Below are positions 8,415 to 17,004 of a stretch of 64,000 bases of DNA, piece after piece. The translations under genes were made by a program, and so were the position numbers. Source of the DNA: CAXBMB01 sp052078155 (GTDB taxonomy: Bacteria > Pseudomonadota > Alphaproteobacteria > Kiloniellales > DSM-21159); contig JBQJBP010000001.1 in assembly GCA_052078155.1 (NCBI GenBank), forward strand, positions 1,798,001 through 1,862,000. Reading direction: 5' to 3'. Below the pieces are notes generated by a model, which was not told where the DNA came from, did not search any database, and saw only the letters and a list, made by a program, of their open reading frames with translations. How positions within the stretch are numbered: the stretch's first letter is position 1; every line of letters starts with the position of its first letter.

Positions 8415-9281
8415 TCAATGAGCCATCAACAGGGGGATCGCTGCAGAATGAAGGATCGAGCGGGTGGCACCGCCCATAATGAACTCTCTCAATCGGGAAT
8501 GACCGTAAGCCCCCATGACCAGGAGATCGGCATTCAGATCCCCGGCTTCCGCCAGCAGGCTGGTGCCAATGGCATCGCTGCAGTCGATTTGCCGGGCCTT
8601 TGCCTCGATACCGTGGGCGGCCAGGTAAGCACAGGCCTCCTGCGGATCCGCCCGATCTGCTTCCTGATTCAATGTAATCAGGGTCACGCTTTCTGCCTTG
8701 GCCAGGATGGGCAAGCTGGCCATCAGGGCTTTGGCTGCTTCCTTGCGGCCATTCCAGGCCACCACCGCCCGCGTGCCGACGGAGTCAATCTGGGTGGGCG
8801 GGACCACCAGGATCGGTCGCGAGGCATCAAAAAGCGCGGCTTCAAGCGCCGGGATGTAACCGCCAATGTCTGAATTATCCGGACGGGAGACCACCACGAG
8901 GTCTTTCAACAACGCCAGTCGGGCCACCATCTGTTCTTCCTGCCCGACAACCTGCCGCCAAGCGGGAATGAAGGTTCCCGGCGCGTGTTGGGTGCTGGCC
9001 TCCACCGGGGCCAGGTCATGGTCTTTACAGACATCAAGATAAACCTGATGGGCTGCCGTGGCCCGGCGATCGGTGGCCTGCTGCAGATCCTGCATCACCT
9101 GCTCCACCATGGCACCGGACATGCCTTCACCAATCAGAGGAATGTTGTTGTTGGGGTCATTGGCCACATGCAGCACCTCAAGATAAGCATCCTGAGCGCG
9201 GGCAAGCCTGAAGGCTGTGTTAAGGGTGGCCAGACAACCTTCATCACCGTTCACAACGGCTAACATAGAGGCAATGGTCAC
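8415..9281 (-). CDS. Tandem-domain universal stress protein
   Basis: This cytosolic protein of 288 residues carries two UspA-type domains in tandem. The first opens with a strand near ASMLAVVNGDEG. The second starts near residue 155 (TRAVVAWNGRKEAAKAL) and ends with GAYGHSRLREFIMGGATRSI, which contains the G-x2-G-x9-G(S/T) type nucleotide-binding segment typical of ATP-binding Usp members. The last residues (AAIPLLMAH) match the family's ending. Such proteins help cells survive starvation, oxidants or membrane stress; the exact job is unknown. The start is a GTG at 9281, chosen because AAGGAG sits seven bases upstream. Confidence 0.85.
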   Translation of the reverse strand: MTIASMLAVVNGDEGCLATLNTAFRLARAQDAYLEVLHVANDPNNNIPLIGEGMSGAMVEQVMQDLQQATDRRATAAHQVYLDVCKDHDLAPVEASTQHAPGTFIPAWRQVVGQEEQMVARLALLKDLVVVSRPDNSDIGGYIPALEAALFDASRPILVVPPTQIDSVGTRAVVAWNGRKEAAKALMASLPILAKAESVTLITLNQEADRADPQEACAYLAAHGIEAKARQIDCSDAIGTSLLAEAGDLNADLLVMGAYGHSRLREFIMGGATRSILHSAAIPLLMAH

Positions 9282-9388
9282 AATCAGGCTCCTTTTCAGG
9301 TTCAGGTTTGTGGGGCAAATCACGTGCGGAGTTTTGGGGTCCGCTCTTTACATGAAGGATGGCACCGGACCGGTTACAAGGCCTTGAT

Positions 9389-10366
9389 TTAGCTCAATGG
9401 ACCCCTTGCGTCCTTTTGCCCCGCCTGGCCCGGATCATCACTTTCGAAGAACCTGACCTCCTGCACACCTGCCGGGTCTTTCTTGATGGTAATTTCAGCC
9501 TGAGGGAAGGCGTCCAGGATCTTCTTTTCAACGGCGGCTCCCACCTCCCAGGCCCGGGTCAGGCTGAGTTTGCCGTCCAGATCCAGATGCACCTGGATGA
9601 AGAGATCCCGACCGGATTGCCGGGTTTTCAGTTCATGGAAGCCGATGACATCAGGTTCGCTGCGGATCAGCAAAGCAATCTCCCGGCGTTTGTCGTCGGG
9701 CAGTTCCTTGTCCATCAGCATGTCCAGGGCCTGACGCCCCACTTTCGAAGCTGAATAGAGCAGCCAGAGAACAATCCCCATAGCGATGATGGGATCGGCC
9801 AGAGGCATGTTGGCAAACTGAGCCAGAACGAGCGCCACAATAACGGCCAGGTTCATCAGGAGATCACTGGTGTAATGCAGGGCATCTGCCTTGATGGCCA
9901 CTGAGCCGCTTTTGCGCACCACATAGGCCTGAAACCGGGTCAGGGCCAGTGTCACCAGAATGGAAAAGAGAATGACCGCAATGCCCCAGTCCCCGTGGCT
10001 GACTTCTTTCGGGGAGAAGAAGGCGTCGATGGCGTGCAAACCGATGAAGATTGACGACGCAGAGATGATACCGGCCTGGGCCAGTGCGCCAAGGGCTTCC
10101 GCCTTGCCATGGCCGAAACGGTGGTCGTCATCGGCTGGAATGAGCGCCTTGCGAACACAGTAGAAGGTGATCAGCGAAGCAAAGGCATCCAGAAAGGAAT
10201 CAGCCAGACTGCTCAGCAAAGCCACAGATCCCGTGTACCACCAGGCAACGGCCTTTACCGAAATCAGGGCAACAGCCGTCGCCAGCGAGGCCAGACTGGC
10301 CCACCGCATCAGGCGGTTGCCCTGTTCCTGTGCCTCAGGGGAGGCTTTGTCTTGATACTGCTCCAC
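9389..10366 (-). CDS. fieF: Cation diffusion facilitator, FieF-like metal/proton antiporter
   Basis: This 325-residue inner-membrane protein exports divalent metal ions (Zn, Fe, Cd or Mn in the family) in exchange for protons. It aligns with E. coli FieF over its whole length. Asp56 and Asp60 (ADSFLD) and His164 and Asp168 (HYTSD) correspond to the transport-site residues of FieF, and HRFGHGKAE is the conserved loop. Six membrane segments are followed by a cytoplasmic domain of about 100 residues with the histidine and aspartate pattern that binds regulatory zinc (VIGFHELKTRQSG, IQVHLDLDG). Which metal it moves cannot be told. It is a single gene with the Usp gene downstream on the same strand, about 110 bases away. 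Confidence 0.88.
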   Translation of the reverse strand: MEQYQDKASPEAQEQGNRLMRWASLASLATAVALISVKAVAWWYTGSVALLSSLADSFLDAFASLITFYCVRKALIPADDDHRFGHGKAEALGALAQAGIISASSIFIGLHAIDAFFSPKEVSHGDWGIAVILFSILVTLALTRFQAYVVRKSGSVAIKADALHYTSDLLMNLAVIVALVLAQFANMPLADPIIAMGIVLWLLYSASKVGRQALDMLMDKELPDDKRREIALLIRSEPDVIGFHELKTRQSGRDLFIQVHLDLDGKLSLTRAWEVGAAVEKKILDAFPQAEITIKKDPAGVQEVRFFESDDPGQAGQKDARGPLS

Positions 10367-10486
10367 GAACCTGACAGCTCCGCTGCTGCTGTTTATCCTT
10401 AGATTTTAGCAGAAAATCCATGAGGTGCAGAGTGGTCTGCGGATCACCGGGCGCAGCGGATTGTTCAATTGGCGCAGACAGACCCC

Positions 10487-11080
10487 TTAAGGGTAGAGTC
10501 TGTCGGTTTCCCAGTCTTCCCCATTGGCTTTGTAAACCAAGCGGTCATGTAAGCGGAAAGCACCGTCTTTCCAAAACTCGAAATAGGACGGCAGCACCCG
10601 AAAACCGGACCAGTGTGGTGGCCGGGGAATCTCCCCGATTGGGTACTTGGCCGCCACCTTGGCAACCTGCTTTTCCAAAGCAAAGCGGCTTTCAAGAGAT
10701 TGGGACTGGTCAGAGGCCCAAGCACCGATCTGGCTTTGCCGGGCTCTGGTGGCGTAGTAGGCATCTGCTTCTTCGGCGGTTACCTGCTCAACAAGACCTT
10801 CTACCCGGACCTGTCGGCGCAGGCTTTTCCAGTGGAACAACAGCGCGGCCTTGGGATGGCCCAGCAGGTGCCGGCCTTTTCGGCTGTTGTAGTTTGTGTA
10901 GAAGACAAAGCCGCGCGAATCGACGCCTTTCAGCAGAACCATGCGCTGGGCAGGCATCCCCTCTTCATCCACCGTTGCCAGTGCCATGGCATTGGGATCA
11001 TTCGGTTCCGAATTTTCAGCTTCCTTCAACCAGGCAGCAAAAAGTTCATACGGATCTCGAACCGCGTCATCGCCAAACAT
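10487..11080 (-). CDS. pdxH: Pyridoxamine 5'-phosphate oxidase
   Basis: This FMN enzyme (197 residues) oxidises pyridoxine or pyridoxamine 5'-phosphate to pyridoxal 5'-phosphate, the last step of vitamin B6 cofactor synthesis and salvage. The split-barrel FMN fold is shown by AMALATVDEEGMPAQRMVLLKG near residues 31-52, the FMN-contact segment FVFYTNYNSRKGRHL, and the C-terminal WSGFRVLPSYFEFW. The end RLHDRLVYK and RLYP is the classical substrate-site signature and terminus of PdxH. Length is close to the family's 210-220, slightly short at the N-terminus. A hairpin with arms GACAGAC/GTCTGTC (10477-10504) overlaps its stop codon. Confidence 0.93.
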   Translation of the reverse strand: MFGDDAVRDPYELFAAWLKEAENSEPNDPNAMALATVDEEGMPAQRMVLLKGVDSRGFVFYTNYNSRKGRHLLGHPKAALLFHWKSLRRQVRVEGLVEQVTAEEADAYYATRARQSQIGAWASDQSQSLESRFALEKQVAKVAAKYPIGEIPRPPHWSGFRVLPSYFEFWKDGAFRLHDRLVYKANGEDWETDRLYP

Positions 11081-11430
11081 AAATACGCCTCATTTTCGTT
11101 CGATTATGCCCTGACTGGGTCAGCCATTCTTGCGATCAGCCAGAATCTCCGGTGCAGGCTTCAACAAAGTGTTTCCCAAGAAAACTTTAGGGACCTGCAG
11201 GAGATCTTTCCAATGCCTGCAACGCGCAAAAGACTTCTCTCTCTATCATTCCCTCATTAGGATGTGGATTGCAGATGTTGGTTAGCTCACCTGCTATCAG
11301 GTATGACCAGAAGCTGACGCGTCTCCGACTCGTTGATACAACAACTAGAACATCAGCCGGAAACAAACCACATCTGCAGCAAGGAAAGCCGGAACAAGCT
11401 TCCTGACCAATGCGAAAGAAAGGCGAAGTA
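11081..11430. other. Intergenic region between pdxH and the lipoprotein gene
   Basis: The two flanking genes diverge, so promoters for both lie here. A small perfect hairpin ACCTG/CAGGT is visible near 11288-11303. No gene or confident promoter pair is seen. Confidence 0.4.
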
Positions 11431-11901
11431 ATGACACTGAAGATGACACTGGGCGCAGCATCCCTGGCGGTACTTGCGTTGACAGGTTGCAGCAATGATG
11501 CCGGCACGAAAGAAACAGTAGGGACTGTCGGCGGCGCCGTAATCGGCGGCCTGCTGGGCGCCCAGTTCGGCAGCGGCACCGGCCAGATCGCAGCCGCCGC
11601 AGCAGGTACAGCCATCGGTATGATGGTTGGTAACCAGATTGGTGCCGCCCTGGACGAAAACGACAAACACAAAGCCATGGCTGCACAGCAGCAGGCAACC
11701 ACCGCCCCAATTGGTCAGACAATTACCTGGGACAACCCGGAAAGTGGCAACTCCGGCTCGGTCACCCCGGTGCGGGACGGAACCTCCTCTGACGGCAACC
11801 AATGCCGTGAATTCCAGGAAACTGTCGTCATCGGTGGTAAGGAAGAGTCTGCCTATGGCACCGCCTGCCGCCAGCCTGACGGAACCTGGCGCATCAACTG
11901 A
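11431..11901 (+). CDS. Glycine-zipper outer-membrane lipoprotein
   Basis: The start at 11431 gives 156 residues with a lipoprotein signal peptide ending in the lipobox LTGC (Cys20), so the mature protein is lipid-anchored in the envelope. Residues from about 31 to 75 form a glycine zipper (GGAVIGGLLGAQFGSGTG and AGTAIGMMVGNQIGAAL), as in 17-kDa surface antigens of rickettsias and related RcsF/SmpA-like proteins that pack into membranes. The C-terminal part has two cysteines (QCREF, GTACRQPDGTW), which may form a disulfide. AAGGCGA precedes the chosen ATG; an in-frame ATG at 11410 is possible. The start region holds a tandem duplication of ATGACACTG (11431 and 11443). Confidence 0.82.
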   Translation: MTLKMTLGAASLAVLALTGCSNDAGTKETVGTVGGAVIGGLLGAQFGSGTGQIAAAAAGTAIGMMVGNQIGAALDENDKHKAMAAQQQATTAPIGQTITWDNPESGNSGSVTPVRDGTSSDGNQCREFQETVVIGGKEESAYGTACRQPDGTWRIN

Positions 11902-11922
11902 TCGCCTGCTTGCGTAAGAAAG

Positions 11923-11963
11923 CGCTGCTTGGTGGGTCTGGTACCTGCGAAGCAGCGTTTTCT
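11923..11963 (+). terminator. Terminator of the lipoprotein gene
   Basis: CGCTGCTT (11923-11930) pairs with AAGCAGCG (11950-11957), followed by TTTTCT. Confidence 0.7.
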
Positions 11964-12129
11964 ATGTCGGGACTTCAGAGAGAGGACCGACGCAGAAAAG
12001 AACGTGACCAGCTTTGTCCCTCTTCCTCCCTTTACATTAGAGGTCAGGAAGATATCCTTTTTCCGAACCGGGCAAGAAGCGTCACGGACGTGCTGACCGC
12101 CCTATCCTCTTTGGTACAAAATCACTGTA

Positions 12130-13056
12130 ATGGCTGACCTCTACAAAACTCTGGATGTATCCCGCACGGCTGACGAGGCTGAAATCAAACAGGCCTACCG
12201 CAAGCTGGCGAAAAAACTGCATCCGGATCTGAACCCGGGAGATGAAGCCGTTGAGCAGCGCTTCAAAGAGGTCTCTCAGGCCTATGCCATCCTGTCAGAC
12301 AAGGAAAAGCGCAGGCAGTATGACGCCGGAGAGATCGACGCGACCGGACAGGATACCCCCCGGCGTGGCGGGTTCTACCGCAGTCATGCCGGCGGTGGCC
12401 GCAACGATCGTTACAGCCACTACGAATTTGGTGATGAGAATGTAGAGGACATCTTCTCAGACCTCTTTGGCGGCTTTGGCTCCCGTCAGGGCAGCCGCCG
12501 GACACCCCATCAAAAGGGCGTAGACGTCTCCTACTCAGTGGATGTCGAGTTTCTTGAAGCCGCCAATGGTGCGAAGAAACGGATCCAGCTGAGCGATGGC
12601 AAGACACTGAACGTGAACATTCCTGCCGGAACAGAAGAAGGCCAGACCCTGCGCCTGAAAGGTCAGGGCATGCCGGGGATTGGCGGGGCCGGTCCGGGGG
12701 ATGCCTTTTTTGAAGTCCACATCCGGCCGCACGCTTACTTTGAGCGTAAGAACTTCGATGTGCATATGGAACTTCCGATATCCCTGCAGGAAGCCATTCT
12801 GGGCGCCAATGTGCAGGTCCCGACCATCAACAGCAAAGTGACCTTGAAAATCCCCGCCGGTGCCAACAGCGGGACGACTCTGCGGTTAAAGGGCAAGGGC
12901 ATCCTGGACAGGAAAAACGGCCAGCAGGGCGATCAGTACATCAAACTGAAAGTGGTTCTGCCAGACAGCATCGACGAAGATCTGAAATCGTTCCTGGAAG
13001 CCTGGGCACCGGACCACACCTACGATCCGCGCAAAAAAGCCGGGATGACAGACTGA
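12130..13056 (+). CDS. cbpA: DnaJ-like co-chaperone CbpA
   Basis: This protein stimulates the ATPase of DnaK and hands it unfolded proteins. The J domain covers residues 1-70 with the HPD motif at 31-33 (KLAKKLHPDLNPGDEA). A glycine-rich linker follows to about residue 115. The zinc-finger domain of DnaJ is missing, which places it in the CbpA (type II) class. Two C-terminal client-binding domains follow (EFLEAANGAKKRIQLSDG, then PISLQEAILGANVQVPTI). Its 308 residues match E. coli CbpA. The gene overlaps cbpM by one base, so the two are translationally coupled. Confidence 0.92.
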   Translation: MADLYKTLDVSRTADEAEIKQAYRKLAKKLHPDLNPGDEAVEQRFKEVSQAYAILSDKEKRRQYDAGEIDATGQDTPRRGGFYRSHAGGGRNDRYSHYEFGDENVEDIFSDLFGGFGSRQGSRRTPHQKGVDVSYSVDVEFLEAANGAKKRIQLSDGKTLNVNIPAGTEEGQTLRLKGQGMPGIGGAGPGDAFFEVHIRPHAYFERKNFDVHMELPISLQEAILGANVQVPTINSKVTLKIPAGANSGTTLRLKGKGILDRKNGQQGDQYIKLKVVLPDSIDEDLKSFLEAWAPDHTYDPRKKAGMTD

Positions 13057-13400
13057 TGATGCAAAGCCTCAGCGAACTGGTCCTCAGTATTCGGGAAGAG
13101 GGCATGGAAGTCAGAGAAAGCGATGTGACGCATTTTGTGCAGCAAAGCTGGATCCTGCCCCTTGAGGAAGAAGGGACTTACTTCTTTGACGACGTTGATT
13201 CCGCCCGCATCAAACTGATCATCGAACTGCGCGAAGACATGGGCGTTAATGATGAAGCGTTGCCGGTGGTCCTCAATCTGCTCGATCAGGTTTACGGCCT
13301 GCGTCAGGTTCTCGAAGAAGTGCGCTCAGCCGTCCAGACTCTGCCTCACGAACATCGCCAGATTTTTGAAGACCAGCTTTCAAAAATTCACGGTGCCTGA
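13056..13400 (+). CDS. cbpM: CbpA modulator CbpM
   Basis: This small MerR-like protein of 114 residues binds the J domain of CbpA and blocks its work with DnaK and its DNA binding. The conserved features are the opening SLSELVLSIREEGMEV, the short HTH-like region, and the helical end (LPVVLNLLDQVYGLRQVLEEV). The ATG at 13056 overlaps the cbpA stop codon (TGATG); a second ATG follows three bases later. The position directly behind cbpA and the length make the call secure. A weak terminator follows. Confidence 0.85.
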   Translation: MMQSLSELVLSIREEGMEVRESDVTHFVQQSWILPLEEEGTYFFDDVDSARIKLIIELREDMGVNDEALPVVLNLLDQVYGLRQVLEEVRSAVQTLPHEHRQIFEDQLSKIHGA

Positions 13401-13423
13401 ACTGCTTTTGCGGGCGGTTTTTT
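13399..13423 (+). terminator. Weak terminator of cbpA-cbpM
   Basis: AACTGC (13400-13405) pairs with GCGGTT (13414-13419) with one G-T pair; six T residues end at 13423. The left arm overlaps the last bases of the cbpM stop. Confidence 0.5.
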
Positions 13424-13803
13424 CATTTAAGGATAGCGCTGTACCTGTGGGCCAGCGGCCAGACACCTCGGGGATCAACGAGCAGATGTTCGTTGGCAAT
13501 CTTGCAGTAGATGCCTCCTGCAGGAAGATCGGATACGGTAAGACACAGGCCGCTCCTCCTGGAAGAATCCGGTTCCACGGCGGCGGATCTCCCCCCTGGC
13601 TATTCCAGAACAGGCTTCACGCAATCACAGCTTGCAACATTTTAGTGCTTTTCGAATTTTCCTTTGAGTTGTTGTGGAATCGCTCGATCGACTGACCTAA
13701 CATTGCGCGGCTTCCAGCCCAGGAGTTACAAGCACCAAGCGTTTGACTTTTCCTGGCCGGCAGGTCCGCGCAGACGTTCAGACGGCAACCCACAGGTATC
13801 TTC
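13424..13803. other. Intergenic region before the PAS protein gene
   Basis: No gene, repeat or clear promoter is seen. The frames that are open here have no coding look or family features. Confidence 0.35.
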
Positions 13804-14412
13804 TTGAGTTCTCCAGCCCCCTCGGAAACCAACAGCGATCTGCTGGATCATGTCTGTGATCCCCTGCAACAGGCCTTTCTGGGCTGCTGGTCCGGGTTTG
13901 GAAATCACGCCAGAACACCAACACGCAGGGAACTGGACCCCTTGATTCTGGGGCCTTTGGGACTGCTGCCACATATCTGGATTCTGGAGCGTGTTGATCA
14001 GTCCTTTGCCTTTCGGCTGATGGGAGATTCCATCCGCGACAGCTGGGGCAAAAACCTGCTGAACGTGCGTCTGGATAAGGTCTTTCCGGCTTCCAGTTAT
14101 GAGCGCATGTTCCGGGACTGGAACCGGATCATCAACGATCAGATTTTGCTGCATTCAACCGGTCGCATGTATCCAACAGACGCGCGCTTTCGCACCACCA
14201 ACCGGATCTCCCTGCCGTTGGCAGCTGATCACAGCAACCCGGAAGGTGTCATTGGCATCACCTTGCTGGGCCCGGACCAGGAAGTCGCAATGAACCAGGA
14301 AATGGCTGCCTTGGAAGTCATCCTGGAGCAGGTAACCCTCACCCCGGTTGCCAACATCTGGGCCAGCCATTCAGCGGTAGAACAGTTCAGCCAGACAGCC
14401 GAACGGGCCTGA
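13804..14412 (+). CDS. PAS_5-domain protein
   Basis: The product has about 202 residues. The central part (residues 40-165) fits the PAS_5 family, common and expanded in Rhodospirillales: RRELDPLILGPLGLLPHIWI, then FAFRLMGDSIRDSWGKNLL and a final strand ISLPLAADHSNPEGVIGITLLG. These proteins carry a small sensory fold without an obvious output domain, and their function is unknown. The start is a TTG at 13804, with a weak AGG nine bases before it; there is no ATG in frame near this point, so the exact start is unsure. It converges on the YihY-family gene 37 bases away. Confidence 0.72.
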   Translation: MSSPAPSETNSDLLDHVCDPLQQAFLGCWSGFGNHARTPTRRELDPLILGPLGLLPHIWILERVDQSFAFRLMGDSIRDSWGKNLLNVRLDKVFPASSYERMFRDWNRIINDQILLHSTGRMYPTDARFRTTNRISLPLAADHSNPEGVIGITLLGPDQEVAMNQEMAALEVILEQVTLTPVANIWASHSAVEQFSQTAERA

Positions 14413-14449
14413 GGAAACAGAGACATCTCCGGCGGCATGAAGAAACAGT

Positions 14450-15811
14450 TCAGGCCGAACCATCCCTGTCGGCCAGCAGACTTTCCAGATCCTGATTGCG
14501 CCACTGTTCTGTAATCTCACCAAACTCCGCCATCACAGCCTGAGCTTTCGGCAGCCAGTCAGCGCCACTGTCCAGTCCCAGTCCCACGGTGGTGCAAAGC
14601 TCTCCCAAGGTAACGGTGGATAGATCCCGGGAAAGAACCACCCGCGCACCCTGACTGGTCCGGGTCAGAAATCCGGCCTTACGCAGCTTGGAGAGAACCT
14701 GGTCGGCCTCTTCCGGCCAGGCGGGCAGTCCTTTGAGGAGCTTGATGGGCTTCAGCCCCTGACTGCCATGACGGGAAGCTTCACGCAGACGCGCCAGCAA
14801 AGACAAAGCCAGCAAGAGTTTCCGGTTGCCTTCCTGGGCCCCTCTTTCCAGACGCCGGGCCACCGACCATTCCGGCACGGCGGCGGCCATCTCAGCGCCC
14901 AGCAGCACCACGGACCAAGCCAGGTACATCCAGATAAAAAACAGCGGAATGGCTGCCAGAGCCCCGTAGATGGCCTGATAGGACGGGAACTTCACCACAT
15001 AGAGTCCGAAACCAAACTTCAGCAGCTCCAGCAACAGCGCGGCAAAAACACCGCCAATCAGCGCGTGGCTAAGAAGATTGTTCCGGTTGGGCACCAGATA
15101 GTAAAGCAGGGCCAGTCCCCCGGCCGTCAGTCCGACCGACAGCAGGCGCTGCAAGAGGATAAAACTGCCCGGCACGACACTGTCGGCCTGCTGCACCAAT
15201 GCAAAAGCAAAGGAGGAGATGGTCAGGGATGCACCGATGAGGACCGGTCCCAGGGTCAGAAGCGCCCAGTAAACCAGGAAGCGCATGGCAATGGGCCGGG
15301 GATCGCTGACCCGCCAGACAGCATTGAGCGCGCCGTTTACGTTGGACAAAAGCAAGAGGGCCGTCACGCCCAGTGCCAGCAGTCCCGGGGCGGTCATTCG
15401 GCGGGCGTTGCTGAGGAAGCTGTCCAGATACTGAGTCAGTTCCTCCTGCCCAGTCGGGGTCAGCAGTTCATAAAAAAGCTTTTTGATCTGCTCTTCTGAA
15501 TCCGCCATGGAGGGAAAGGCGGACAAAACGGCCAGACCAATGACCAGCAAAGGCACGAGAGCCAGAAGGGATGCGTAACTCAGCCCCGCGGCCTGGCGGG
15601 TGCAGCCATCGGCACCAAAGCGCTGCACCACATAAAGCAGAAAGGCTGCGCCTTCACGCAGCAGCGCGGGTTTGCCGTCTGAAGCCGACAGAGATTTGCC
15701 GCCCCCTTCTTCGCCCCGGTCGCTGCCCTTTGTCTGTTCCACTCTTTTCCCCAATGCTGGCAACCGCCTGCCTCCAGATCCGCCCGCCAGAGTCGGGCTT
15801 TGCCACAGCAT
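14450..15811 (-). CDS. YihY/BrkB-family inner-membrane protein
   Basis: This 453-residue protein has a cytosolic N-terminal part of about 60 residues, then about six membrane segments in the YihY (formerly 'RNase BN' or BrkB) family pattern: QAAGLSYASLLALVPLLVIG near residues 72-92, AVWRVSDPRPIAMRFLVYWA, then GALAAIPLFFIWMYLAWSVV near 287-306. A C-terminal cytosolic region of about 140 residues follows (LLKGLPAWPEEADQVLSKLR), with a winged-helix look that family members in this class often have. The family's job is not settled; the old name RNase BN was an error. The start at 15811 has a poorly spaced ribosome site, so the true start may be inside (for example at the GTG around residue 25). 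Confidence 0.8.
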   Translation of the reverse strand: MLWQSPTLAGGSGGRRLPALGKRVEQTKGSDRGEEGGGKSLSASDGKPALLREGAAFLLYVVQRFGADGCTRQAAGLSYASLLALVPLLVIGLAVLSAFPSMADSEEQIKKLFYELLTPTGQEELTQYLDSFLSNARRMTAPGLLALGVTALLLLSNVNGALNAVWRVSDPRPIAMRFLVYWALLTLGPVLIGASLTISSFAFALVQQADSVVPGSFILLQRLLSVGLTAGGLALLYYLVPNRNNLLSHALIGGVFAALLLELLKFGFGLYVVKFPSYQAIYGALAAIPLFFIWMYLAWSVVLLGAEMAAAVPEWSVARRLERGAQEGNRKLLLALSLLARLREASRHGSQGLKPIKLLKGLPAWPEEADQVLSKLRKAGFLTRTSQGARVVLSRDLSTVTLGELCTTVGLGLDSGADWLPKAQAVMAEFGEITEQWRNQDLESLLADRDGSA

Positions 15812-16033
15812 ATCCTGAGTTGAAGCAGCCTGACAGCCTTAGTCTGACCCCGAAAAGCTCCGGCAAATTCCATAAAAGCGGCTCAAGAGGCGCATTTCAT
15901 GGGGATAAGGCCCCAAGGTGGCTTTGACCCCCCGGTGGGTTGTTGTAGGATGCGCGCCAATTGAATGTTCGTTAATCTTTTGGCGGAAGTCCGGTCCAGG
16001 GCTTTCGCTTGGGTTTACTAGAGTGAGAACAGA

Positions 16034-16873
16034 ATGACTAACCAGCAAGGGTTCATGGCCGGCAAACGCGGCATCGTAATGGGTGTTGCCAATGATCGAT
16101 CAATTGCCTGGGGCATTGCCAAAGCCGCCAGCGAACAAGGTGCGGAACTGGCCTTTACTTTTCAGGGTGAAGCCTTGGAAAAACGTGTACGCCCCCTGGC
16201 TGAGTCCATCGGCAGCGACATGATCTATCCTTGCGATGTAACCGATGATGCCTCCGTCGACGCTGTCTTCAAGGCCGTTGAAGAAAAATGGGGTAAGCTG
16301 GACTTTGTCGTTCACGCCATTGCCTACGCTGACAAAAGCGAACTGAAAGGCAAATACCTGAACACCAGCCGGGAGAACTTTGTCCGCTCACTGGACATCT
16401 CCTGCTATTCCTTCACGGCCGTGGCCCAGCGGGCAGTGCCGCTGATGAACGAAGGCGGTTCGCTGCTGACGCTGAGCTACTATGGCGCCGAACGGGTTAT
16501 GCCACACTACAACGTCATGGGTGTGGCCAAAGCCGCGCTGGAAGCTTCTGTGCGCTATCTGGCAGCTGATCTGGGCGGCGAAGGCATCCGGGTGAACGCC
16601 ATCTCTGCCGGTCCCATCAAGACCCTGGCAGCTTCCGGCATTGGGGATTTCCGCTACATTCTGAAGTGGAACGAAGTCAATTCACCCCTGCGCAACAACG
16701 TGACCATCGATCAGGTGGGCGGCGCAGGTGTCTACCTGTTGTCCGACCTTTCTGGCGGCGTGACAGGGGAAGTTCACCATGTGGACGCCGGGTATCACAC
16801 CGTCGGCATGATGGCCGTGGATGCGGCCCCGGCCATTCGCGAACTTCTTGAAGGGTTCAATCCCCAGGAGTAG
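16034..16873 (+). CDS. fabI: Enoyl-[acyl-carrier-protein] reductase (NADH)
   Basis: FabI performs the last reduction of each fatty-acid elongation round, turning trans-2-enoyl-ACP into acyl-ACP with NADH. The 279 residues include the cofactor segment GVANDRSIAWGIA (17-29) and the catalytic pair Tyr159 and Lys166 (HYNVMGVAK), spaced as in E. coli FabI, together with Tyr149. The protein is of normal length (262 in E. coli) with a somewhat longer C-terminus. The next gene, aroC, follows on the same strand, an order found in many alphaproteobacteria. It is the target of triclosan-type inhibitors in related bacteria. Confidence 0.95.
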   Translation: MTNQQGFMAGKRGIVMGVANDRSIAWGIAKAASEQGAELAFTFQGEALEKRVRPLAESIGSDMIYPCDVTDDASVDAVFKAVEEKWGKLDFVVHAIAYADKSELKGKYLNTSRENFVRSLDISCYSFTAVAQRAVPLMNEGGSLLTLSYYGAERVMPHYNVMGVAKAALEASVRYLAADLGGEGIRVNAISAGPIKTLAASGIGDFRYILKWNEVNSPLRNNVTIDQVGGAGVYLLSDLSGGVTGEVHHVDAGYHTVGMMAVDAAPAIRELLEGFNPQE

Positions 16874-16955
16874 ACCGGACAACCGGATCGGCGGGCTCAG
16901 CACCAGGACGAAGAACTGGTTTTTATGGAAGCGCCCGCCGCAGCGATTCTATTCA

Positions 16956-16985
16956 GGCCCGGTGCAGATCAGTACCGGGCCCTTT
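16956..16985 (+). terminator. Hairpin between fabI and aroC
   Basis: GGCCCGGT (16956-16963) pairs with ACCGGGCC (16974-16981), followed by CTTTG. The T-run is short, so this may only attenuate read-through into aroC. Confidence 0.5.
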
Positions 16986-17004
16986 GACAACTAGGATATT
17001 CACC

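Noticed and set aside
12000..12129. A heat-shock (sigma-32) promoter for cbpA-cbpM
   Set aside because: A CCCTAT box is present near 12101, but no CTTGAA-like box stands at the required distance.
13617..13832. Minus-strand frame after cbpM
   Set aside because: No homology-like features; overlaps the PAS_5 gene start and has no ribosome site.
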